NCBI GenBank assembly: GCA_022702125.1
Contig: JAKOND010000047.1
Span: 1 to 61,799 of the forward strand
DNA length: 61,799 bases
Source: Burkholderiaceae bacterium
Lineage (GTDB): Bacteria > Pseudomonadota > Gammaproteobacteria > Burkholderiales > Burkholderiaceae_C
Reading direction: 5' to 3'
In this document: one piece after another, positions 17,517 to 26,271 of the stretch
Layout of the letters: every line of letters begins with the position of its first letter
Numbering within the stretch: position 1 is the first letter of the stretch
Made by a program: the position numbers and the translations under genes
Notes under the pieces: generated by a model
What the model was told of the DNA's origin: nothing
The model's input: the letters and a program-made list of their open reading frames with translations, nothing else
The model's database searches: none

Positions 17517-18545
17517 TCAGGCCCGCAGCACCTTCGACACGTCGGGCTCGCGCTGGGTGGCGATGAAGCGCTCGAAGCGCTGCCGCCCGATGTCGAGGAT
17601 GCCGACCCGGTCGTCGTCCTGGCTGACCAGGGCCCAGGGACGGGTCGGGTGGAGGCTCAGCGCGATGGCGCGCGCCTGCATCGGCACGTTCGCCAGTTCC
17701 GCCAGGGTGGCCGGATCGACGATGGAGATGCTGCGGTCGCCGTAGTTGGACACCAGCAGGCGGCCGTCGCGGTACCGGTAGATGCGGGTCGGGTCGTTGC
17801 GCGCGGGCGCGCGCCGCACCACCCGCATGGTCGCGGTGTCGATCGCGCACAACGTGTTGCTCAGGCGGCAGGTGACGTAGAGGGTGCGCTCGTCGGCGCT
17901 GAGCACGTTGCCTTCGGGCTTCTCGCCGGGGATGCAGGCCACCGGCGCGACGCTGGCGTCGTGCGGGTTGAACCGGGTCACCGAATGCGTCAGCAGGTTC
18001 ATCGCGTAGGCGGTCTGCCCGTCGCGGGCGAGCGCGAACAGGTGGCTCTTGATGCCGCCGACCGGCACCGCCCGGCACACCGCCGTGTCGGCCTCGGGGT
18101 GCTCGATGACCGCCAGCTGCGCGCGGTCTTCGCTGAGCGCGTAGAGCCGGCCGGCATCGTCCATCTGCATGCCGTGCAGGCGGTTGAACGGGGCGATGTC
18201 GATGGTGCGCGCCAGCGCGCGGGCGGCGATGTCGATCTGGAAGACGCTGGTGCCGCCCGGCCCGGCATGGCCCGAGGTCTCCACGCCGTAATGGCCGACG
18301 TAGGCGTACCGCTGGGCGGCATCGACCACGAACTCGTGCGGGAACCGGCCCAACGGAATGGTGTGCAGCCGCTCGCCGCTGGCGAGGTCGTAGTAGCTGA
18401 TGCAGTGGCTCGATTTCTCGATCAGCAGCAGCACCTCCGGCCCGCCCGCGCCGGCGCCGGTGCCTTGCGCCCGCGCGGGCGACGCCCCCAGGGCGGAAAC
18501 GGCGGCCGACAGGCCGGCCATCTTGACGATATCGCGACGACGCAT
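17517..18545 (-). CDS. Tat-exported YncE/YVTN-type beta-propeller protein
   Basis: The 342-residue protein begins MRRRDIVKMAGLSAAVSALG, a convincing twin-arginine leader (RRRDIVK) with cleavage near ARAQG. The rest is a chain of about 40-residue beta-propeller repeats, e.g. HEFVVDAAQRYAYVGHYG, SADERTLYVTCRLSNTLCAID and RDGRLLVSNYGDRSISIVD. Propellers of this kind include YncE-type surface proteins and lactonases of the 6-phosphogluconolactonase fold. It lies 52 bp downstream of the sugar-acid lyase gene on the same strand, so a periplasmic lactonase or sugar-binding role is possible; no catalytic residues can be named. Confidence 0.8.
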   Translation of the reverse strand: MRRRDIVKMAGLSAAVSALGASPARAQGTGAGAGGPEVLLLIEKSSHCISYYDLASGERLHTIPLGRFPHEFVVDAAQRYAYVGHYGVETSGHAGPGGTSVFQIDIAARALARTIDIAPFNRLHGMQMDDAGRLYALSEDRAQLAVIEHPEADTAVCRAVPVGGIKSHLFALARDGQTAYAMNLLTHSVTRFNPHDASVAPVACIPGEKPEGNVLSADERTLYVTCRLSNTLCAIDTATMRVVRRAPARNDPTRIYRYRDGRLLVSNYGDRSISIVDPATLAELANVPMQARAIALSLHPTRPWALVSQDDDRVGILDIGRQRFERFIATQREPDVSKVLRA

Positions 18546-18597
18546 GGCGATCTCCCTTCGGTGGTTTCGATGGACTCCGGACCGGCGCCGAACGCGC

Positions 18598-19527
18598 CTA
18601 CCGCCCCCAGCGCAGCACCAGCGGATCGAGCCGCCGCGCGGTATCGAGCAGGCCCTTGCGCACCTCCGGATGCAGCGCCGGCCAGGGGTGGCGCGGGGCT
18701 TCGCAGGCGATGACGCCGCCGGCCTTCATCAGGGCCTTGGCCGCGAGGAAGCCGGCCTGGCGATTCTCGTAGTTGATCAGGGGCAGCCAGCGCTGGTACT
18801 GCGCGAAGGCCGCGTCCGCGTCGCCCGCGCGGTGCGCCTCGAGGATGGGCCGGATGCCGTCGGCGAAGGCGCCGCCGGTCATCGCGCCGGTGGCGCCGGC
18901 GTCGAGGTCGGCCAGCAGCGTGATGGCCTCCTCGCCGTCCCACGGGCCTTCGACCGCCTCGCCGCCCAGGCGGATCAGCTCGCGCAGCTTGGCCGCGGCG
19001 CCGGCGGTCTCGATCTTGAAGTACGCCAGGTGCTCGATCTCCCGGGCCATGCGCGCCAGGAAGGCGGCCGGGAGCACGGTGCCGCTGGCCGGCGCGTCCT
19101 GCACCATGATCGGGATCGACACCGCGTCCGACAGGCGGGCGTAGAACTCGAAGACCTGCGGCTCGGGGAAGCGGAAGGTGGCGCCGTGGTAGGGCGGCAT
19201 CACCATCAGCATCGCCGCGCCCTGCGCCTGCGCGCGGCGGCCGCGGGCGGCGCAGACGGCGGTGCTGGTGTGGGTGGTGGTCACGATCACCGGCACCCGG
19301 CCGGCGACGTGCTCCAGCGCGGTGCGGGTCAGCAGCTCGCGCTCCTCGTCCGAGAGCAGGAACTGCTCGGAGAAGTTGGCGAGGATGCAGATGCCGTCCA
19401 CGCCCGAGTCGATCATGAAATCGAAGCAGCGCTTCTGGCTGGCGAGGTCGAGCGCGCCGTCCTCGGCGAAGGTGGTGGGCGCGACGGGGAAGATGCCGCG
19501 GTAGCGCGGCTGCGACAGGCTGGGCAT
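18598..19527 (-). CDS. DHDPS-family lyase, L-2-keto-3-deoxyarabonate dehydratase-like
   Basis: The 309-residue protein has the dihydrodipicolinate synthase/N-acetylneuraminate lyase fold. The Schiff-base lysine is Lys171 in YFKIETAGAA. The Tyr of the usual YNxP motif is replaced: IPIMVQDAPASG puts Gln143 there, so it is not a DapA. The text (GIFPVAPTTF, LDLASQK, ILANFSEQF, PPYHGATF, EGPWDGEEAITLLADL) strongly recalls L-2-keto-3-deoxyarabonate dehydratase of Azospirillum, which forms 2-oxoglutarate semialdehyde; this is from memory, not a search. Start ATG 19527 gives the family N-terminus. A GTG at 19557 overlapping the enolase stop (GTGA) is the alternative; neither has a strong ribosome-binding site. 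Confidence 0.82.
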   Translation of the reverse strand: MPSLSQPRYRGIFPVAPTTFAEDGALDLASQKRCFDFMIDSGVDGICILANFSEQFLLSDEERELLTRTALEHVAGRVPVIVTTTHTSTAVCAARGRRAQAQGAAMLMVMPPYHGATFRFPEPQVFEFYARLSDAVSIPIMVQDAPASGTVLPAAFLARMAREIEHLAYFKIETAGAAAKLRELIRLGGEAVEGPWDGEEAITLLADLDAGATGAMTGGAFADGIRPILEAHRAGDADAAFAQYQRWLPLINYENRQAGFLAAKALMKAGGVIACEAPRHPWPALHPEVRKGLLDTARRLDPLVLRWGR

Positions 19528-19553
19528 GGGGGTCGGGGGATCGGGGCGCCGGC

Positions 19554-20726
19554 TCACTCGACGATGTCGAACTGGTCGAGGAACTCGGTCTTGAGCGTAA
19601 GGCCCAGGCCCGGCACGTCATCGCGCAGCTGCACGAAGCCGTTCTCGGCCACCGGCTCGCCGTCGAAGATGTAGTAGAAGAGTTCGTTGCCGACCTCCAC
19701 GTCGAACATCGGGAAGTACTCGCTCATCGGCGAGGCCAGGGTGCTCATGGTCAGGTGGTAATTGTGCATCTGGCCGGCGTGCGGAACCACCGGCACGCTG
19801 TAGGCCTCGCACAGCGCGTTGATCTTGTGCGCGGCGGTGATGCCGCCGACCCGGTTGGTGTCGTACTGCACCACGCTGACCGCCTTCTTGTCGAGCAGCT
19901 GCTTGAAGCCGTAGAGGCTGAACTCGTGCTCGCCGCCCGAGATCGGGATGCCGGTCAGCGCGTTCAGCTCGGCGTAGCCGTCGATGTCGTCGGCGATCAC
20001 CGGCTCCTCCACCCAGCGCGGCTCGAACTTCTCGAGCTTGGGCAGCATGCGCTTGCCGTACTCCAGGTTCCAGCCCATGTAGCACTCGAGCATCAGGTCG
20101 TTGTCGTAGCCGATGACCTCGCGCAGCGCCTCGACCATCTTCAGGTTCTCGGCCACGCCCTTGGTGCCGTGCGCCGGGCCGTAGCCGAAGCGCGACTTGA
20201 ACATGGTGAAGCCCTGGTCCATGAACTTCTGCGCCTCGGCCTGCATCTCCCGCAGGTCGGTGCGGTAGAGCTTGCTGTAGTAGCAGGGGATCTTCTCCTT
20301 GGTGCGGCCGCCCAGCAGCTTGAAGACCGGCTTGTTCACCGACTTGCCCAGGATGTCCCAGATGGCGAGGTCCACCGCCGAGATGGCGGCCATGGTCACG
20401 CCCTTGCGGCCCCAGGCGTGGGTGCTGCGGTACATGCGCTGCCAGAGGTACTCGTAGTCCCACGGGTCCTGGCCGATGACCAGCGGCGCGAGGTACTGGT
20501 CGATGATGGCCTTGGCGATCGCCGGGGCCAGCGCCACGTTGCCCAGGCCGACGATGCCGTCGTCGGTCTCGATCTCCACCACCGTCCAGGAATGGAAGCG
20601 GAAGGTGCTCATGGTCTCGGCGGGCGTGTACAGCAGGTCCATGGCGTTGGAGCAGAAGTTGCCCTGCGGCGGCACGGTCTTGCCCTTCCACTGGAACACG
20701 CGGGCGCGGACGGACTGGATCTTCAT
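19554..20726 (-). CDS. Enolase-superfamily acid-sugar dehydratase (rhamnonate dehydratase-like)
   Basis: The 390-residue protein belongs to the mandelate racemase branch of the enolase superfamily. Metal ligands are Glu214 (LMLECYMGW), Glu240 (WVEEP) and Glu266 (GGEHEF). The acid/base set includes Lys177 (FKSRF), Asp289 ([10 protein letters not shown]) and His316 (VVPHAGQ), and His267 follows the third ligand as in L-rhamnonate dehydratase. These enzymes remove water from aldonic acids to give 2-keto-3-deoxy acids. The next gene encodes a lyase for such a product, which supports a dehydratase role. The first metal ligand is Glu where relatives usually have Asp. GGAGA precedes the ATG. Confidence 0.85.
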   Translation of the reverse strand: MKIQSVRARVFQWKGKTVPPQGNFCSNAMDLLYTPAETMSTFRFHSWTVVEIETDDGIVGLGNVALAPAIAKAIIDQYLAPLVIGQDPWDYEYLWQRMYRSTHAWGRKGVTMAAISAVDLAIWDILGKSVNKPVFKLLGGRTKEKIPCYYSKLYRTDLREMQAEAQKFMDQGFTMFKSRFGYGPAHGTKGVAENLKMVEALREVIGYDNDLMLECYMGWNLEYGKRMLPKLEKFEPRWVEEPVIADDIDGYAELNALTGIPISGGEHEFSLYGFKQLLDKKAVSVVQYDTNRVGGITAAHKINALCEAYSVPVVPHAGQMHNYHLTMSTLASPMSEYFPMFDVEVGNELFYYIFDGEPVAENGFVQLRDDVPGLGLTLKTEFLDQFDIVE

Positions 20727-20751
20727 GGGAATGTCTCCGAAGGAATGTTCT

Positions 20752-20768
20752 GCTATCGAAAAAGGAGC
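20752..20768 (+). repeat. Short intergenic element, copy 1
   Basis: GCTATCGAAAAAGGAGC lies between the pdxA-like and enolase genes. A 14/17 match (GCTATTGAAAAGAGAGC) occurs on the other strand at 56951-56967, also intergenic. Both are A/T-rich islands in GC-rich DNA and end in AGC. I recall similar short motifs scattered in Comamonadaceae genomes. Confidence 0.4.
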
Positions 20769-20791
20769 TACGGGCCCGGGCGGATCCCGGG

Positions 20792-21868
20792 CTAGGCGGC
20801 TGCGGCGGCCAGGAACTTGCCGCGCTGGGCGGTGCCCATGCGGCAGGCGATCAGGAAGGCCTGCCAGGTGGCGTCCACGTTGGCCTTGCCCTGCCCCGCG
20901 ATGTCGTAGGCGGTGCCGTGGGCCGGCGTGGTGATCGGGATCGGCAGGCCGCCCTGCACCGTGACGCCGCGGCTGAAGCCCAGCAGCTTGATCGCGATCT
21001 GGCCCTGGTCGTGGTACATGGTGACGATGGCCTGGTACTCGCCCGCCTGCGCCTTCAGGAAGATGGTGTCGGCCGGGAACGGGCCGTGGAACGGCGCCTC
21101 GGTCGGCCACCGCCGGGCCTGCAGCGCGCGCACCGCCGGCTCGATCACCTCGATCTCCTCCCGGCCGCAGACGCCGCCGTCGCCGCCGTGCGGGTTGAAG
21201 GCGGCGATGGCCACCCGGGGCGCCGGCACGCCGCTGGCCAGCAGCGAGCGGTAGAGCAGCTCGGCCGCCTGTTCGATGCGCTCGCCGGTGATGTAGCGGG
21301 CCACGTCCTTCATCGGCACGTGCGAGGAGATGCGCGAGGTCCAGAGGTCGCCCAGGGTGTTGAACTCGCAGAAGTAGCCGGTCACGCCCAGGTACTCGGC
21401 GAAGTGGTGCAGCTCGTCCTCGTGGCGCAGGCCGCCGATCTTCATCGCCTGCTTGTTGAGCGGCGCGAAGCAGATGGCGTCGATGTCGCCGGCCAGCGCC
21501 GCGTCCATGCAGCGGTCCAGCACCTGCAGCACCGAGCGGCCGCCGGCGGCCTCGGCCCGGGCGCGGTGGACGTCCGCCGGCGCCACGGTGTCCACCGCGA
21601 GGAAGGCCGGCACATCCGCGCCGCCGCGGCCGCGCACGGCCCGCAGGTCGGGCACCTCGGCGGTCTCGACCCGCGCGCCGGCGATGCGCTGGCCCTCCTC
21701 CCACAGCCAGCGGTCCCCCACCAGCACGATGTTGGCGCGCGCCGCGGCCTCGGGCCGGGCGAGCAGGCGGGCGATCAGTTCGGCGCCGATGCCGGCCGGG
21801 TCGCCCAGGGTCAGGGCGACGACGGGCTTGTCCCGGGTCGGTGTCGGAGTAGTCGTCGGAGTAGTCAT
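20792..21868 (-). CDS. PdxA-family NAD-dependent dehydrogenase
   Basis: The 358-residue protein is a 4-hydroxythreonine-4-phosphate dehydrogenase-type enzyme. Landmarks are [18 protein letters not shown] at the N-terminus, LHHFAEYLG (metal His), [11 protein letters not shown] and [17 protein letters not shown] with the third metal His. The operon is for sugar-acid use rather than pyridoxal synthesis, so it is more likely a PdxA2-like catabolic dehydrogenase than the vitamin B6 enzyme. No four-carbon acid kinase (DUF1537), the usual PdxA2 partner, is present. It begins 5 bp after the Bug gene stop. Confidence 0.85.
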   Translation of the reverse strand: MTTPTTTPTPTRDKPVVALTLGDPAGIGAELIARLLARPEAAARANIVLVGDRWLWEEGQRIAGARVETAEVPDLRAVRGRGGADVPAFLAVDTVAPADVHRARAEAAGGRSVLQVLDRCMDAALAGDIDAICFAPLNKQAMKIGGLRHEDELHHFAEYLGVTGYFCEFNTLGDLWTSRISSHVPMKDVARYITGERIEQAAELLYRSLLASGVPAPRVAIAAFNPHGGDGGVCGREEIEVIEPAVRALQARRWPTEAPFHGPFPADTIFLKAQAGEYQAIVTMYHDQGQIAIKLLGFSRGVTVQGGLPIPITTPAHGTAYDIAGQGKANVDATWQAFLIACRMGTAQRGKFLAAAAA

Positions 21869-21873
21869 CGGGG

Positions 21874-22857
21874 TCAGTCCACCTTGATGTTGGCCTTGCG
21901 GATCAGGTCGCCGTAGCGCTTGAACTCGGCGGCGTTGAAGGCGATGAAATCGGCCTGCGACATCGGCGCGATCTCGGCGCCGATGGTCTCCAGCCGGGTC
22001 TTCGTCTCGGGCATCGCCAGCACCTTGTTGACCGCGTCGTGCACCCGCGCCTGCACCGCCCTGGGCGTGGACGCCGGCATGTAGACGCCGTACCAGGCGG
22101 TCACGTCGACCGCCGGCAGGCCGGCTTCGGCCATGGTCGGCACGTTGGGCAGCTGCGGGTTGCGCTTGGGCGTGGTGACGGCCAGCGCGCGCATCTTGCC
22201 GGCCTTGATCTGGCCGATGACCGAGGGCATGGTGTCGAAGCTCATCTGCACCTGGCCGCCCACGATGTCGAGCAGCGCCGGGCCGCTACCCTTGTACGGC
22301 ACGTGCACCAGGTCGAGGCCCGCGGCGTCGCGGAACATCTCGGCCGCGATGTGCTGGGTGCTGCCGGCGCCGCTGCTGGCGTAGTTGATCTTGCCAGGGT
22401 CCTTCCTGGCGAGGGCGACCAGCTCCTGCACGCTCTTCGCGGGCAGGTCGTTGTTGACCACCAGCACGTTGGGCACGCCGCCCACGAACGCCACCGGCAC
22501 CAGGTCGCGGTTGGTGTCGTAGCCCAGCTTGAGCAGGTGCGGCGCGATGGCCTGGGCGGTGACCACGCCCATCAGCAGGGTATGGCCGTCGGTGGACTTG
22601 GCGGTGGCGTCGGCGGCGATGGTGTTGGAGACGCCCGGGCGGTTCTCCACCACCACCGGCTGCTTGAGCAGCGGGCCGAGCCGGTCGGCCACCGCGCGGG
22701 CCATCGCGTCGGTGCCGCCGCCGGGGGCCGAGCCGACCAGGACCCGCAGGGGCCGGACGGGCCAGTCGGCGCCGGGCTGCTGCGCCAGGGCGGCCAGGGG
22801 GCCGAGCACGGCCCCGGCCAGCGCCGCGAGGGCGGCGGTCCGCAAGATCTTTCGCAT
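21874..22857 (-). CDS. Bug-family periplasmic solute receptor (sugar-acid operon)
   Basis: The 327-residue receptor has a Sec signal peptide ([23 protein letters not shown]) followed by the Bug signature [25 protein letters not shown] and [20 protein letters not shown]. It is the first gene of the operon read away from the LysR regulator, so it probably captures the inducing carboxylic sugar acid in the periplasm. No TctAB membrane genes accompany it. The 140-bp gap to lysR is the likely control region. Confidence 0.92.
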   Translation of the reverse strand: MRKILRTAALAALAGAVLGPLAALAQQPGADWPVRPLRVLVGSAPGGGTDAMARAVADRLGPLLKQPVVVENRPGVSNTIAADATAKSTDGHTLLMGVVTAQAIAPHLLKLGYDTNRDLVPVAFVGGVPNVLVVNNDLPAKSVQELVALARKDPGKINYASSGAGSTQHIAAEMFRDAAGLDLVHVPYKGSGPALLDIVGGQVQMSFDTMPSVIGQIKAGKMRALAVTTPKRNPQLPNVPTMAEAGLPAVDVTAWYGVYMPASTPRAVQARVHDAVNKVLAMPETKTRLETIGAEIAPMSQADFIAFNAAEFKRYGDLIRKANIKVD

Positions 22858-22906
22858 GTCGTCTCCGTTGTGTCGTTGGGGGATGCAGCGCGATCTTAGG
22901 AAGCGG

Positions 22907-22918
22907 ACCGATATCGGT
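22907..22918. promoter_or_regulatory. Perfect 12-bp palindrome in Bug/lysR divergent region
   Basis: ACCGATATCGGT is self-complementary and sits in the 140-bp region between the divergent Bug gene and lysR gene, followed by an A/T-rich stretch (AAACTGAAAGCTTTTGATAG). Position suggests a regulator binding site, but it does not match the usual LysR T-N11-A layout clearly. Confidence 0.4.
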
Positions 22919-22997
22919 AAACTGAAAGCTTTTGATAGGCTGATCGCCTCGGGTTATCGATTCGCCGGCACGGCGACCCCGTTCCCAGGCCCGTCCC

Positions 22998-23963
22998 ATG
23001 AGCCCTTCCGACACCACGCCCCAGCTGCTCAACCGGTTGCGCATGCGCCAGGTGGCGCTGCTGCTGGCCATCGACGAACGCGGCACCCTGCGCGCCGCCG
23101 CCGGCCACCTGGGCCTGAGCCAGCCGGCCGCCACCAAGATGCTGCACGAGCTGGAGCTCACGCTCGGCCAGCCCCTGTTCGACCGGGTGGGCCGCGGGCT
23201 GCGGGCCACCGCGGCGGGCGACCTCGCGCTGGCGTACTTCCGCGGCGTGCGCGGCACCATGGAGACGCTCAACCGCGAGCTGCAGGAGCTGCGCCGCGGC
23301 GGCACCGGGCGGCTGCGCGTGGGCAGCATCATGGCCGCCTCGCCCGCCGACCTGACCGAGGCGCTGATCCGCATCAAGGCCGAATACCCGCTGCTGGCGG
23401 TGAAGATCGACGTGGGCACCAGCGACCGGCTGATGGAGGGCCTGGACGAGGGCTCGCTCGACCTGGTGATCGGCCGGGTGCCGGCCCGGGCCGGCGACGA
23501 CTACCTGTTCCGGCCGCTGTCGGAGGAGGCGCTGTCGGTGGTCGTGGCCACCGACCATCCGCTGGCCGGCGCGCGCAGCGTGGATTTCGCGGCGCTGCAG
23601 GCCTACCACTGGATCCTGCAGCCGCACGGCAGCCCGATGCGCGACGTGATCGAGCAGGAATTCCGCAGCCGCCACACGCCGCTGCCGCGCGGGCTGATCG
23701 AGACGGCCTCGATCCTGACCACCACCAACCTGATCGCCCGCACCGACATGGTGGCGGTGATCCCCGAAGCCGTCGCCAGCCGCTACGCGCAGCACGGCCT
23801 GCTGGCCATCCTGCCCTGCCGGCTGCGCGCCGAGCTGGCCTCCTACGGCACCATCGTGCGGCGCGACCGGCCGGCGGGGCTGGCGGCGGCGCGCTTCCTG
23901 GAGATCCTGCACCGGGCCGAGGGGACGCAGGGGGCGGAGGCCGCGTCTCCGCGAGGCGGATGA
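22998..23963 (+). CDS. LysR-family transcriptional regulator
   Basis: The 321-residue protein has the LysR N-terminal winged helix (residues about 15-75; RMRQVALLLAIDERGTLRAAA, LSQPAATKMLHELE, FDRVGRGLRATAAG). A periplasmic-binding-protein-like effector domain follows (LRVGSIMAASPADLTEALIR, DLVIGRVP). It is close to the GbpR/CbbR-like subgroup that responds to sugar or organic acids, although this assignment is loose. It is divergent from the Bug-pdxA-enolase-lyase operon and is its likely regulator. A glycine-rich tail ends the protein. Confidence 0.92.
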   Translation: MSPSDTTPQLLNRLRMRQVALLLAIDERGTLRAAAGHLGLSQPAATKMLHELELTLGQPLFDRVGRGLRATAAGDLALAYFRGVRGTMETLNRELQELRRGGTGRLRVGSIMAASPADLTEALIRIKAEYPLLAVKIDVGTSDRLMEGLDEGSLDLVIGRVPARAGDDYLFRPLSEEALSVVVATDHPLAGARSVDFAALQAYHWILQPHGSPMRDVIEQEFRSRHTPLPRGLIETASILTTTNLIARTDMVAVIPEAVASRYAQHGLLAILPCRLRAELASYGTIVRRDRPAGLAAARFLEILHRAEGTQGAEAASPRGG

Positions 23964-24003
23964 CCGGAACCGACCGCGCCCCGCATTGCGCCTGGGCTGC
24001 CTG

Positions 24004-24951
24004 CTACCGATCCGATAGCAAGCCGGCATCCACCGTCGGGTAGCGCAGGGCCACGCGCAGCTCGCGCTTCATGCGCCGGTTGTCCAGCCGGCGCGACTCG
24101 CTCATGAAGCTCATCGCCATCACCGAGAGCTGCGCCCGCGCCTCGGAGCGCGGCACCCGCGGCGGGCGCGGCATGCGGTAGAGGTCGGCCGCCAGGTCGA
24201 AGTAGTCGCCCATGCGCAGCTCGGTGTCGTCGCTCGCGTGGTAGACGCGCTGCGGCCCGCCGCGCCAGAGCGCGGCCACGCAGATGCGGGCCAGGTCGTC
24301 GGCGTGGATGTGGTTGGTGTAGACGTCGTCGTCCCGGTCGAGCACCGGCGTGCCGCGCGCCAGCCGCTCGCGGGGCGTGCCGCCGTCGCGGTCGGGCGCG
24401 TAGATGCCCGGGATGCGCAGGATGGCGGTGCGCGTCGCGCCCTGCCCGCCGCGGCCGAAGTGCCGCACTTGGCCCTCGGCATCCACCCGGCGCCAGGCGC
24501 GGGCGTTGTGCGGCCGGACCGCGCGCGTCTCGTCGACCCGTGCGCCGCCGCAGTCGCCGTAGACGCCGCTGGTCGAGCCGTACACCAGCGCCGCCGGCCG
24601 GCCGCGCCGCCGCAGCACGGCGGTCAGGGCGGCGGTGCGCGGGTCGCGCCACCAGGCGCTGCCCGGCTCCTTGCCCGGCGCGGGCGGCGGCGCCAGGTGC
24701 AGCACCCGGTGGGCGATGCCGGCCAGGCGCCGCAGGCTCGCCGGGTCGTCCAGGTCGGCCACCAGCGGCACGATGCCCAGGCCGCGCAGCTCGCGCACCC
24801 GCGCCGGCTGCGAGGTGGTCGCCATCAGCTGCACCCGCCCGTCGAGCAGCCGCGCCGCGCGCCGCCCGACGTCGCCGCAGCCGACGATCAGCACGCGCTG
24901 CCGCCGGAAGCGTGCCGGAAGCGCGCCGAGAGGGTTCTGGTTTGAAGGCAC
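24004..24951 (-). CDS. Atypical SDR (NAD(P)-dependent epimerase/dehydratase family), GTG start
   Basis: The 315-residue protein has an N-terminal Rossmann motif (RVLIVGCGDVGRRAARLL), VYGSTSGVYGDCGG and a nucleotide-sugar-epimerase-like layout with ILRIPGIYAPDRDGG. A canonical YxxxK catalytic pair is not evident, which places it with the atypical YeeZ-like SDRs, many of which may bind cofactor without a known reaction. GTG at 24951 is the only good start ahead of the Rossmann fold; ATG is not available close by. It converges on the lysR gene with 40 bp between stops and is divergent from the flavin reductase gene. Confidence 0.8.
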   Translation of the reverse strand: MPSNQNPLGALPARFRRQRVLIVGCGDVGRRAARLLDGRVQLMATTSQPARVRELRGLGIVPLVADLDDPASLRRLAGIAHRVLHLAPPPAPGKEPGSAWWRDPRTAALTAVLRRRGRPAALVYGSTSGVYGDCGGARVDETRAVRPHNARAWRRVDAEGQVRHFGRGGQGATRTAILRIPGIYAPDRDGGTPRERLARGTPVLDRDDDVYTNHIHADDLARICVAALWRGGPQRVYHASDDTELRMGDYFDLAADLYRMPRPPRVPRSEARAQLSVMAMSFMSESRRLDNRRMKRELRVALRYPTVDAGLLSDR

Positions 24952-25110
24952 AATCGAAATTCCACTGAAAGACGCGCCCGCGCCCCGATGGGCGGCGCGG
25001 GGCACCCGAGAGATGAATGACCGAAGCCCGCAGAGGCTGCCCGCCGTCGCACCCCGGTGCCGTCCGCGCGCGGCGCGCCTCCTGCGGACCACGCCCGAGG
25101 ATAACAACCC

Positions 25111-26148
25111 ATGACTTTCCAGATCGCCGTGCAGCCCAGCGGCCGCGCGTTCGAGGCGCGCGCGGACGAAACCATCCTCGCGGCCGCCATCCGCCAGGGC
25201 ATCGGCCTGCCCTACGGCTGCAAGGACGGCGCCTGCGGTTCCTGCAAGTGCCGCAAGCTCTCCGGCGAGGTCGTCCACCGCGACTACCAGAGCAAGGCCC
25301 TGAGCGCCGACGAACTCGCCGCCGGCCAGGTGCTGACCTGCTGCGCGGTCGCGCAGGGCGACGTGGTGCTGGAATCGCGCCAGGTCACCGACGAGCGGGC
25401 CTTCCCGGTCAAGCGCCTGCCGGTGCGGGTGACCTCGCTCGACCGCCGCAGCCCCGACGTGATGGTGGTGCGGCTGCAGCTGCCGGCCACCGACCCGCTG
25501 CGCTACCACGCCGGGCAGTTCGTCGAATTCCTGCTGGCCGACGGCGCGCGCCGCGCCTATTCGCTGGCGAACGCGCCCTTCACCCAGGCCGAGGGGCCGC
25601 ACCTGGAGCTGCACATCCGGCACCTGCCCGGCGGACGCTTCACCGACCATGTCTTCGGCGCGATGAAGGAGCGCGACATCCTGCGCATCGAAGGCCCGTT
25701 CGGCAGCTTCTTCCTGCGCGAGGAGTCGGACAAGCCGCTGGTGCTGCTGGCTTCCGGCACCGGCATGGCGCCGATCAAGGCGCTGGTCCAGCAGCTGCAG
25801 TTCAAGGCCAGCCCGCGCCCGGCCACCGTCTACTGGGGCGGCCGGCGGCCGGCGGACTTCTACCTGCACGACTGGCTGCTGCAGAAGGCCGCCGAGATGC
25901 CGACGCTGCGCTACGTGCCGGTCGCCTCCGACGCCCTGCCGGAGGACGGCTGGACCGGCCGCGCCGGCTACGTCCACCAGGCGGTGCTCGACGATTTCGC
26001 CGACCTGTCGGGCCACCAGGTCTATGCCTGCGGCGCGCCGGTGGTGGTCGAGGCGGCCCGCGTCGCCTACACCCGCGAGCGCGGCCTGCCCGAGGAGGAA
26101 TTCTTCGCCGACGCCTTCACCACCGAGGCCGACAAGCACGGCGGTTGA
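25111..26148 (+). CDS. 2Fe-2S/FAD/NAD(P)H reductase (CDP-glucoseen reductase-like, AscD type)
   Basis: The 345-residue protein starts with a plant-type ferredoxin domain (residues 1-90) whose cluster cysteines are Cys37, Cys42, Cys45 and Cys77 (YGCKDGACGSC and LTCC). An FAD-binding domain (RRAYSLANAP) and an NAD(P)H domain (LLASGTGMAPIKALVQQL and YACGAPVVVEAA) follow. This order is that of CDP-6-deoxy-delta-3,4-glucoseen reductase and of reductase components of oxygenases. In Burkholderiales it is commonly a lone housekeeping-like gene of unclear partner; no dideoxysugar or oxygenase genes are nearby. Confidence 0.88.
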   Translation: MTFQIAVQPSGRAFEARADETILAAAIRQGIGLPYGCKDGACGSCKCRKLSGEVVHRDYQSKALSADELAAGQVLTCCAVAQGDVVLESRQVTDERAFPVKRLPVRVTSLDRRSPDVMVVRLQLPATDPLRYHAGQFVEFLLADGARRAYSLANAPFTQAEGPHLELHIRHLPGGRFTDHVFGAMKERDILRIEGPFGSFFLREESDKPLVLLASGTGMAPIKALVQQLQFKASPRPATVYWGGRRPADFYLHDWLLQKAAEMPTLRYVPVASDALPEDGWTGRAGYVHQAVLDDFADLSGHQVYACGAPVVVEAARVAYTRERGLPEEEFFADAFTTEADKHGG

Positions 26149-26190
26149 GGCCGGGGCCGGCACCGCGTCCGGTTCCGCCGCCCCGGACGC

Positions 26191-26226
26191 GAAGAAGCCC
26201 GCCGTGTCGCCACGGCGGGCTTCTTC
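26191..26226. terminator. Strong bidirectional terminator
   Basis: GAAGAAGCCCGCCGTG (26191-26206) and CACGGCGGGCTTCTTC (26211-26226) form a perfect 16-bp stem with a TCGC loop, between the convergent flavin reductase gene (stop 26148) and the small secreted protein gene (stop 26274). The stem's own A- and T-rich ends give short U-rich tails in both directions. Confidence 0.88.
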
Positions 26227-26271
26227 GTCTCGTGCGGTCCGGAAACCGGCGGCGGCGTCCGGCGGCGCAGA

